7,137 bases of DNA from WHTB01 sp050699035. Its GTDB lineage: Bacteria > Actinomycetota > Actinomycetes > Propionibacteriales > Nocardioidaceae. The notes beneath the pieces are model-generated. The model saw nothing but the letters and a program-made list of their open reading frames with translations. It did no database searches and had not been told where the DNA came from. The translations under genes and the position numbers were made by a program. The stretch lies in contig JBOHDE010000207.1 of NCBI GenBank assembly GCA_050699035.1, positions 1 through 7,137 on the forward strand, in the 5' to 3' direction. This document shows, in pieces, positions 1-5,344 of this stretch. Every line of letters starts with the position of its first letter. Within the stretch, counting starts at the first letter, position 1.

Positions 1-1021
1 TCGCCAACAACTCATCCAGCAGGTCCTGCCCGACCACGTCGGCATACTGCTCCCACACCGACGGAACCACCGCATCCTTGAACGCCTGCCGCTCCGCATC
101 ACTCAACTCGGTGATCGTCGTCTCGCCCGACTCGGTGATCACTTCCTTCGAGTGTGCGTTGACGTCCTCGGCGATCTCCCGGTTGTACGCGCTGGCCTCG
201 TCGGCCGCGTCGGTGACGATCTTCTGCTGGTCCTCGGTCAGGCCGTCGAGGAACTTCTTGTTGATCACCAAGATGTAGCCCACATAGCCGTGATAGGTCT
301 CCGTCATGTGGGACTGCACCGAGTACATGTTCTGCGACTCGATGCTCGAGTAGGTGTTCTCCTGGGCGTCGATGACGCCCTGCTGCAGCGCGCTGTAGAC
401 CTCGGCGAACGCCATCGGCGTTGCCTGTCCGCCCCATGCCTCGATCTGGCTACGGAGTACGTCGGACGGCTGGATCCGGAACTTCAGTCCCTTCAGGTCA
501 GCGGGGGAGTGCATGGGCCGGTTGGACGACAGGTGCTTGAGCCCGTTGTCCCACAGGCCGAGCACCTTGATGTCACGCTTGGCCAGGTCCTCGTTCTCGT
601 AGATCGCCTTGCCCACCACGGTGTCCGGGCTGAACACCTCCGGGATCTCGTCCACCGAGTCGAACAGGAACGGTAGGTCCAGCACCTGCAGCTGCGGCGC
701 GATCGTGCTGAACTTCGCCCCCGCCGGCGCAAGCATCTGCACCGCACCGCTCTGCAACGCCTGCAGCTCGTCCTCGTCGCCGTACAGCTCGGAGTTCGGG
801 AAGATCTCGACGGTGATATCACCACCGGACTCCTCCTCCACGATCTCCTTGAACTTCTCCGCCGCCTTGCCCTTCGGCGTGTTCGGCGTCACCACATGGG
901 AGAACTTGATCGTGTACGTGGCGTCGCCAGACTGCTGACCGGCGCCACGAGAACAACTGGCCACCGCAAGGCAGGTCGTCAGCGCACTGACGAGGAGAAG
1001 CATGGTCTTGGATCTGTTCAT
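1..1021 (-). CDS. dctP: TRAP transporter solute-binding lipoprotein, DctP family (3' end beyond window)
   Basis: This is the extracytoplasmic receptor of a tripartite ATP-independent periplasmic (TRAP) transporter, which captures a carboxylate and hands it to DctQ/DctM membrane subunits for ion-driven uptake. 340 codons are present and the frame is still open at the left edge; DctP proteins usually have 330-350 residues, so few are missing. The N-terminus is a lipoprotein signal: basic MNRSK, a hydrophobic stretch and the lipobox VASC with Cys23 as lipid anchor, as expected in a Gram-positive. Family blocks follow: FSHVVTPNTPKGKAAEKF (40-57), LQALQSGAVQM, LDLPFLF, then PADLKGLKFRIQ, where Arg182 should be the conserved carboxylate-binding arginine, then WGGQATPMAFAEVYSALQ and GVIDAQEN. 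The ATG at 1021 is preceded by AGGAAGG about 10 nt upstream. DctQ and DctM are presumably just outside the window. The family is certain, the ligand unknown; the context suggests a dicarboxylate or branched carboxylate. Confidence 0.93.
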   Translation of the reverse strand, partial: MNRSKTMLLLVSALTTCLAVASCSRGAGQQSGDATYTIKFSHVVTPNTPKGKAAEKFKEIVEEESGGDITVEIFPNSELYGDEDELQALQSGAVQMLAPAGAKFSTIAPQLQVLDLPFLFDSVDEIPEVFSPDTVVGKAIYENEDLAKRDIKVLGLWDNGLKHLSSNRPMHSPADLKGLKFRIQPSDVLRSQIEAWGGQATPMAFAEVYSALQQGVIDAQENTYSSIESQNMYSVQSHMTETYHGYVGYILVINKKFLDGLTEDQQKIVTDAADEASAYNREIAEDVNAHSKEVITESGETTITELSDAERQAFKDAVVPSVWEQYADVVGQDLLDELLA

Positions 1022-1095
1022 GATCGACTGACCTTCCTGAAATCCGGAGTCGCCGGGGTCACGCGGGATCACGTGGCCCGAACCGCAGGAGACAA

Positions 1096-1124
1096 CAGAT
1101 ATATTAGATGCTGACGGCCGTCAA
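1096..1124 (-). promoter_or_regulatory. Putative TRAP-gene promoter with ATATAT operator-like site (site A)
   Basis: On the minus strand, TTGACG (1119-1124) matches a sigma-70/SigA -35 box well. It is followed by an AT-rich element, CTAATATATCTG (about 1096-1107). Spacing is 15 nt to TATATC (1098-1103) or 17 nt to TATCTG (1096-1101). Read on the plus strand, CAACAGATATATTAGATG (1093-1110) shares GATATAT(C/T)AGAT with the crotonase/mutase site. Transcription starting near 1090 would give a leader of about 70 nt before the dctP ATG. The promoter reading and the operator reading are compatible: a repressor here would cover the -10 region. Both are inferred from sequence only. Confidence 0.5.
1112..1123. 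repeat. Perfect 12-bp palindrome TGACGGCCGTCA
   Basis: TGACGGCCGTCA is self-complementary over all 12 bases. It lies between the stop codon of the crotonase gene (1131) and site A, and overlaps the proposed -35 box TTGACG of the dctP promoter. It could be a second regulator-binding site, or the base of a weak hairpin ending crotonase transcription. No U-tract follows directly, so a terminator is less likely. Confidence 0.35.
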
Positions 1125-1130
1125 GCCTTC

Positions 1131-1925
1131 CTACGTGCCGGGACCGCCGCCGTTCGGTACTGCCCGTGCTCTCCGGGCACGCTCGACTTCCTCGACCGCG
1201 ACCCAGTGGTCGTCGGCCACCCAAAGCTCGGCAAACGCCTGTACGGCCGCTTGTTCCAGGGCGGGGTGATGGTTCGGACTGGCTTCGTTGACCGACGCCT
1301 TGATCGACCTGCTCACTGTTGGCGGCAGGGCGGAGATCGACGCGGCAAAGGCGCTGACGGCTCGGTCGAACTCGTCTCGAGTTGGCGTCAGGTTGACCAG
1401 GCCAACCCGTTTCGCCTCTACGGCGCGGAGCCGGTCACCGGTCAGCAAGAGCTGTAGTGCGCGGGACCGGCCGACCAGATCAACGAGGCGCTCGACACCT
1501 CCCCAGGCAGGCATAATTGCCAACTGGGATTGGTTGAACGCGATCATCACATCGTCGGCGGCGATGCGAAAGTCGCAGGCGACGGCGATCTCGGCACCCC
1601 CACCGAGAGCGTGGCCGTTGAGGGCGGCGATGGTCGGAATCGCCATCGTGGAGATGCGGTCCAGCAGGCGGCGCATCCGCAGCGCCATGTCGACGGCGGA
1701 GTCCATCGAACGGATGGCGGACAGTTCCTTGAGGTCACCGCCCGAGACGAAGGCGCGCTCGCCGGCTCCGCGCAGGACAAGCACGGCCGACCGCCCTTCC
1801 TCGACCCGGCTCAACGCTGTTTCGAGCTCGGCGATAGTGCTCCGTGCGATCGCGTTCCGCACCTGCGGTCGGTCGATCCGCACAGTCGCCACGGCTCCGT
1901 CGTGCTCGATGCTGACGTCGGGCAT
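1131..1925 (-). CDS. Crotonase-fold protein lacking Glu164; possible malonyl-type acyl-CoA decarboxylase
   Basis: 264 aa, the usual crotonase length. The CoA and oxyanion-hole motifs are clear: FVSGGDLKEL (59-68) and NGHALGGGAEIAVACDFR (103-120). Glu112 sits where hydratases have catalytic Glu144. The second hydratase glutamate (Glu164, in the usual FGQPE...LG motif) is absent: the segment reads FNQSQLAIMPAWGG (130-143), with Gln132 or Gln134 at that place. From memory this segment is spaced exactly as in the ethylmalonyl-CoA decarboxylase ECHDC1 (FVHKEMGIIPSWGG), so decarboxylation of a substituted malonyl-CoA is at least as likely as hydration. That would fit a role after the divergent B12 mutase. 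The start is set at ATG 1925 (MPDVSIEH), with AGGAG 7 nt upstream; the in-frame ATG at 1940 overlaps that ribosome-binding site. It is divergent from the mutase, 53 bp away. The crotonase fold is certain; the reaction is inferred. Confidence 0.88.
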   Translation of the reverse strand: MPDVSIEHDGAVATVRIDRPQVRNAIARSTIAELETALSRVEEGRSAVLVLRGAGERAFVSGGDLKELSAIRSMDSAVDMALRMRRLLDRISTMAIPTIAALNGHALGGGAEIAVACDFRIAADDVMIAFNQSQLAIMPAWGGVERLVDLVGRSRALQLLLTGDRLRAVEAKRVGLVNLTPTRDEFDRAVSAFAASISALPPTVSRSIKASVNEASPNHHPALEQAAVQAFAELWVADDHWVAVEEVERARRARAVPNGGGPGT

Positions 1926-1953
1926 CCGCGGTCTCCTCATGATTGCTTGCCTT

Positions 1954-1972
1954 GGGTATCTGATATATCTTG
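1954..1972. promoter_or_regulatory. Shared divergent promoter/operator with ATATAT site (site B)
   Basis: The 53-bp gap between crotonase and mutase contains GGTATCTGATATATCTTGC (1955-1973), whose centre GATATATC (1962-1969) is a perfect 8-bp palindrome. Toward the mutase it reads as an extended -10, TG-A-TATATC (1961-1969), with a weak TTGCTT (1943-1948) upstream, ending about 10 nt before the mutase ATG. Its reverse complement, CAAGATATATCAGATACC, matches sites A and C. One bound regulator here could control both directions. This is the best formed of the three related sites. The regulator is presumed to be the GntR protein encoded at 5345-6067. Confidence 0.55.
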
Positions 1973-1978
1973 CCCGCC

Positions 1979-3598
1979 ATGGTGAGCTTCGACAACGCTC
2001 GAGGGGCAGATCGGCGCGTGGACGACCCGTCGACGGAGTCCGGCATCCCGGTTCGCGCGCTGTACGAGCGCGGGTCCACGACAGATCCGCGCGACGCTCG
2101 ACCTGGTCAGTTCCCGTTCACCCGCGGCAACTTCGCGGGGGGTTACCGGGATCGGCTATGGACGTTTCGTCAGTACTCGGGGTTCGGGACTGCGGAGGAG
2201 TCGAATCGACGCTACCGATATCTGTTGGAACAAGGAGGGACCGGCTTGTCAGTCGCCCTGGACCTGCCGTCCCAGATCGGCTATGACTCCGACCATCCCG
2301 ACGCCCAGGAGGAGGTCGGGCGGGTAGGGGTCGCGATCGACTCCCTGCGAGACGTCGAGCTGCTGTTCGACGAGATCCCGCTGGGGGAGGTCAGTACGAG
2401 CTTCACCATCAACGGGACGGCTGCGATCCTGTTGGCGTTCTACGTCGCTGCCGCGGAGAAGCAGGGGGTTCACCGCAGTCGACTCCGCGGGACCATTCAG
2501 AACGACATCTTGAAGGAGTACGCCGCGCGGGGTACCTGGATCTGGCCCCCGCAACCTTCGCTGCGGCTGATCGCCGACACGATCGAGTTCTGCGCCGCGG
2601 ACGTACCCCGTTTCAACGCGATCTCGGTGGCCGGTGCGCACTTTCGAGACGCTGGGGCCACCGCCGCGCAGGAGATGGCGTTCACGCTCGCCGACGGGGT
2701 TGCCTACTGCGACGAGGTCGTGTCACGCGGACGGCTCACGATCGACGACTTCGCTCCGCAGGTGTCGTTCTTCTTCTACACGCACAACGACTTCTTCGAG
2801 GAGATCGCCAAGTACCGTGCCGGCCGCCGACGATGGGCACAGATCGTGCGTGAGCGGTACGGCGCCAAGGACGACCGATCCTGCATGTTCCGGGTCGGCT
2901 GCGTGTGCGGCGGTGCATCGCTCCATGCGAAGGAAGCTCAGAACAACATCGTGCGGGTGTCATACGAAGCGCTGGCTTCGGTGCTCGGCGGGGTTCAGTC
3001 GATGTTCACCGCCGCGTGGGACGAGCCGTTCGCGCTGCCGACCGAGGAGACGACCACGTTGGCCCTTCGTACCCAACAGATCCTCGCCTATGAGACCGGC
3101 GTGACCCGGACCGTCGACCCGCTTGGCGGTTCCTACTTCGTGGAGGAGCTCACGGACGCGATGGAGGAACGCATCGTCTCGATCATGTCCGAGATCGAGG
3201 ATATCGGGGGAGTAGTGAGCGCCATCGAGACTGGTCAACTCCAGCAGCTCATCGGCGACACCGCCGCTGGGCGCCAGACCCGCATCGAGTCGGGCGAGGA
3301 GGTCGTCGTCGGTGTCAACAAGTACACCTCTGACACGGGCGTACCCGACATCGAGGGGTACGAGCTCGACTCAGCTGGGGTCGAGGGCCAACTGTCACGG
3401 CTCGCCGAAACGCGCCGTACGAGGGACGCCCGAGCCGCCGTGGAAAGCCTGCGAGTGCTGGAGCGGAGCGCGCGAAAGGACGACGTCAACCTGATGCCCA
3501 CCCTGGTCGACTGCGCGACGGCATATTGCACCCTGGGCGAGATCTCTGGTGTGCTCCGCGACGTGTGGGGCGAGTTCCAGCAGCCGAAGGTGTACTGA
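1979..3598 (+). CDS. B12-dependent acyl-CoA mutase, catalytic (large) subunit, divergent methylmalonyl-CoA mutase type
   Basis: 539 aa, a mutase TIM barrel without the C-terminal B12 domain, which is encoded next door as in two-subunit IcmA/IcmB and HcmA/HcmB enzymes. Such enzymes rearrange the carbon skeleton of an acyl-CoA by a radical route. Family blocks: FPFTRG (45-50), LWTFRQYSGFGTAEESN (60-76), GYDSDHP (101-107), GTIQNDILKEY (171-181), WPPQPSLR (189-196), VNKYTSDTG and NLMPTLVDC. Tyr66 and Arg196 match Tyr89/Arg207 of methylmalonyl-CoA mutase, not the Phe/Gln of isobutyryl-CoA or Ile/Gln of 2-hydroxyisobutyryl-CoA mutases, so a carboxylated substrate is likely. Several nearly invariant residues have changed: SGYH becomes AGAH (Ala220-His221), RTHSQTSG becomes RVGCVCGG (305-312), and QSLHTN becomes QSMFTA (340-345). 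Start taken as ATG 1979; there is no Shine-Dalgarno and a -10 lies just upstream, so it may be leaderless. GTG 1982 is the alternative. Confidence 0.92.
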   Translation: MVSFDNARGADRRVDDPSTESGIPVRALYERGSTTDPRDARPGQFPFTRGNFAGGYRDRLWTFRQYSGFGTAEESNRRYRYLLEQGGTGLSVALDLPSQIGYDSDHPDAQEEVGRVGVAIDSLRDVELLFDEIPLGEVSTSFTINGTAAILLAFYVAAAEKQGVHRSRLRGTIQNDILKEYAARGTWIWPPQPSLRLIADTIEFCAADVPRFNAISVAGAHFRDAGATAAQEMAFTLADGVAYCDEVVSRGRLTIDDFAPQVSFFFYTHNDFFEEIAKYRAGRRRWAQIVRERYGAKDDRSCMFRVGCVCGGASLHAKEAQNNIVRVSYEALASVLGGVQSMFTAAWDEPFALPTEETTTLALRTQQILAYETGVTRTVDPLGGSYFVEELTDAMEERIVSIMSEIEDIGGVVSAIETGQLQQLIGDTAAGRQTRIESGEEVVVGVNKYTSDTGVPDIEGYELDSAGVEGQLSRLAETRRTRDARAAVESLRVLERSARKDDVNLMPTLVDCATAYCTLGEISGVLRDVWGEFQQPKVY

Positions 3599-3599
3599 C

Positions 3600-4022
3600 A
3601 TGCCGGTGCGGGTTCTCATCGCCAAGCCAGGCCTCGACGGGCACGATCGGGGCGCGAAAGTTGTCGCCCGGGCGCTCCGGGACGCCGGGTTCGAGGTCAT
3701 CTACAGCGGCATCCGCCAGCGTCCCTCGGAGATCGCGGCGGTCGCAGTCGACGAGGACGTCGATGTCGTCGGCCTCAGTGTGCTCAGCGGCGCACACCTG
3801 GGTCTGACCCGCAAGGTCGTCGCCGCGTTGTCCGACCGCGACGCCTCCGACATCCCGTTGGTCGTCGGTGGGACGATCCCCGCTCGGGACCACGCTCGAC
3901 TCATCGAGGCGGGAGTTGCAGCGGTTTTCGCAACCGGCACGACGAAGGCCGAGATCGTCGCGGGCATCCAACGCGTGCTGTCCACGCAGCCGCACGACGA
4001 GGGTCGGTTCGACCATGTCTGA
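3600..4022 (+). CDS. B12-binding (small) subunit of the acyl-CoA mutase
   Basis: 140 aa, the length of stand-alone cobalamin-binding mutase subunits such as IcmB and HcmB. It carries the full base-off/His-on signature: DGHDRG (13-18), where His15 should be the lower axial cobalt ligand, GLSVLSGAH (58-66), whose Ser60 matches the conserved serine of this motif, and VVGGTIP (88-94) lining the nucleotide-tail groove. The closing residues (FATGTTKAEIVAGI) form the usual last strand and helix. The ATG at 3600 begins one base after the mutase stop codon, with AAGG about 9 nt upstream inside the large-subunit gene, so the two are translationally linked and expected in equal amounts. It overlaps the following CoA-transferase start by 8 nt. 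All B12 contacts look intact, so the oddities of the system lie in the substrate side of the large subunit. Confidence 0.95.
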   Translation: MPVRVLIAKPGLDGHDRGAKVVARALRDAGFEVIYSGIRQRPSEIAAVAVDEDVDVVGLSVLSGAHLGLTRKVVAALSDRDASDIPLVVGGTIPARDHARLIEAGVAAVFATGTTKAEIVAGIQRVLSTQPHDEGRFDHV

Positions 4023-5274
4023 CTCAGGTGCACTCGTGACGAGCCCGCTGGAGGGTGTCCGCGTCCTTGACCTCAGCCGGTTCCTCGCCGGGCCGTACGC
4101 GAGCTGGGTGCTGAGCGAGCTGGGCGCCGACGTGGTGAAGGTCGAGGACCCGGACCGCCCCGACGAGGCGCGGACGATCGGACCGTTCTTCCAGCACGGC
4201 CAGTCGCTGTACTTCGCCGCCCTGAACAGTGGGAAGCGGTCGCTCGCCGTGCGGCTGCGGACCCCATCGGGACGCGAGCTGCTCCGGGACCTGGTCCGGA
4301 CTGTCGACGTGGTCCTCGACAACCACAAGCCGGGGGTGATGGAGCAGCTCGGCCTTGGCCCCGTCGACCTGAGCAGTGCAAACCCGGCGGTCGTCACCTG
4401 TTCGCTGAGCGGGTTCGGGGCCACTGGCCCGTTGAGCCAGCGGGCTGGGTACGACTACACTATCCAGGCGCTGAGTGGGGTCATGAGCATGACAGGGGAG
4501 CCCGAGGCGCCGCCGGGGAAGGCCGGCATCTCGTACGTCGACCACAGCGGTGGCCTCGCCGCCGCCCTCGCGGTCTGCGCGGCGCTCGTCGGGCGGTCAC
4601 GATGCGGTAGGGGTGGGCACATCGACCTCGCGCTCTATGACGTCCAGATGTCAATGCTTTCCTACCTGGCCGCCTGGCAGCTCAACGAGGGGTTCACCGG
4701 GGAGCGCACCCCGTCGGCCTCGCATCCGTCGCTCGTTCCGGCCCAGAACTTCGCCACAGCTGACGGGTACGTGTCGATCTTCGTCGGCAACGACGCGATG
4801 TGGAGACGCCTGACTGAAGCCGTGCCGGACCCTTACCTCTCGGCTGCACGGTTCGGCACCAATGCGGGGCGGCAGGACGGCCGTGCCGGGCTCCTGGAAC
4901 GCCTCGGCGAGTTGGTCGCGGCGCGTCCGAGCACGCACTGGGTCGATCTCTTCGAGCGCCATGCCGTGCCGTGCGCTCCGATCAACGACCTCGAGCATGC
5001 CCTGACCGAACCACAGATCGTGGACCGGCAGCTGGTCGCCTCGGCTGACCATCCCGTGTACGGGACGTACCGGTATGTCAGTGGGCCGCTCCCGCGCATG
5101 CGTACTCGTGCCGCTGGGCCAGCACCTCTTCTCGGCGAGCACTCGGCCGATGTCCTCGCCGAAGCGGGTCTGTCCGGCGTCGACATCAACAACCTGGCCG
5201 CCGCCGGCACCATCGCCACCAGCCGCACCTCTTCCGTGCCGACCGAAGTCGACCAACCCGAAGGGGGTCGCTGA
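4015..5274 (+). CDS. Family III (CaiB/BaiF) acyl-CoA transferase
   Basis: 419 aa, normal for the family. Family III enzymes move CoA from a donor thioester to a carboxylate through an aspartyl-acyl anhydride, without ATP. The N-terminal signature is clear: PLEGVRVLDLSRFLAGPYAS (11-30) followed by LGADVVKVEDP (36-46). Further landmarks are LDNHKPGVMEQLGLG (101-115), LSGFGATGP (131-139), GYDYTIQALSGVMSMTG (145-161), and YVDHSGG (174-180), with Asp176 at the place of the catalytic Asp169 of formyl-CoA transferase. The ATG at 4015 overlaps the small mutase subunit's stop (ATGTCTGA); GAGGGT lies about 10 nt upstream. GTG 4036 is a possible later start. Linked to the mutase, it most likely activates the imported acid or recycles CoA from the end product, like YgfH in the E. 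coli Sbm cycle, though YgfH belongs to a different CoA-transferase family. Substrates cannot be read from sequence. Confidence 0.93.
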   Translation: MSDSGALVTSPLEGVRVLDLSRFLAGPYASWVLSELGADVVKVEDPDRPDEARTIGPFFQHGQSLYFAALNSGKRSLAVRLRTPSGRELLRDLVRTVDVVLDNHKPGVMEQLGLGPVDLSSANPAVVTCSLSGFGATGPLSQRAGYDYTIQALSGVMSMTGEPEAPPGKAGISYVDHSGGLAAALAVCAALVGRSRCGRGGHIDLALYDVQMSMLSYLAAWQLNEGFTGERTPSASHPSLVPAQNFATADGYVSIFVGNDAMWRRLTEAVPDPYLSAARFGTNAGRQDGRAGLLERLGELVAARPSTHWVDLFERHAVPCAPINDLEHALTEPQIVDRQLVASADHPVYGTYRYVSGPLPRMRTRAAGPAPLLGEHSADVLAEAGLSGVDINNLAAAGTIATSRTSSVPTEVDQPEGGR

Positions 5275-5284
5275 TATATGTTGC
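5266..5284. promoter_or_regulatory. Putative regulator promoter/operator with ATATAT site (site C)
   Basis: GTCGCTGATATATGTTGCG (5267-5285) overlaps the CoA-transferase stop codon (TGA 5272-5274). Its reverse complement, CAACATATATCAGCGA, lines up with sites A and B over CAA-(G/C)ATATAT-CAG. Read on the plus strand, TG-A-TATATG is an extended -10; the distance to the next ATG (5289) is 16 nt from the G of GATATAT, against 17 at the mutase. It would give the GntR gene its own promoter and allow autoregulation, in addition to readthrough from the mutase operon. Confidence 0.5.
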
Positions 5285-5288
5285 GAGC

Positions 5289-5342
5289 ATGCCGTTGCAA
5301 CTCCCGGCTGCGCCGCCGTCGCGGCTGCAGGTGATCACGTGA
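5289..5342 (+). CDS. Possible 17-residue leader peptide upstream of the GntR gene
   Basis: ATG at 5289 opens a short frame, MPLQLPAAPPSRLQVIT, ending at TGA 5340-5342. The ATG falls about 9 nt after the TATATG of site C, so a transcript from there could begin at or next to it (leaderless). The stop overlaps an in-frame GTG (5339) of the GntR gene as GTGA, and lies two bases before its ATG (5345), a layout typical of translational coupling. The peptide is proline-rich but shows no attenuator-like codon run. It may be a chance frame; nothing but position supports it. Confidence 0.3.
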   Translation: MPLQLPAAPPSRLQVIT

Positions 5343-5344
5343 AT

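Noticed and set aside
1926..1940. Upstream ATG (1940) as the start of the crotonase gene
   Set aside because: This ATG overlaps the AGGAG ribosome-binding site that is ideally placed for ATG 1925, and the extra five residues are not part of the fold.
1970..1978. TTG (1970) as the start of the mutase gene
   Set aside because: It lies right at the end of the presumed -10 element, upstream of any likely transcript start; ATG 1979 is better placed.
1941..1978. Cobalamin riboswitch upstream of the B12-dependent mutase
   Set aside because: The whole gap is 53 bp and the likely promoter ends about 10 nt before the ATG, so there is no room for a riboswitch and no B12-box sequence was seen.
1288..2286. 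Long plus-strand open frame (332 codons) over the crotonase gene and mutase start
   Set aside because: It lies opposite the crotonase gene and crosses the divergent promoter. Its Arg/Ser/Ala-rich translation has no recognisable family, as expected for an antisense shadow in high-GC DNA.
3486..4424. Minus-strand open frame (312 codons) opposite the mutase small subunit and CoA-transferase
   Set aside because: It covers the strongly conserved B12-binding and CaiB/BaiF genes on the other strand, and its translation is low-complexity Arg/Ser/Pro without a family signature.
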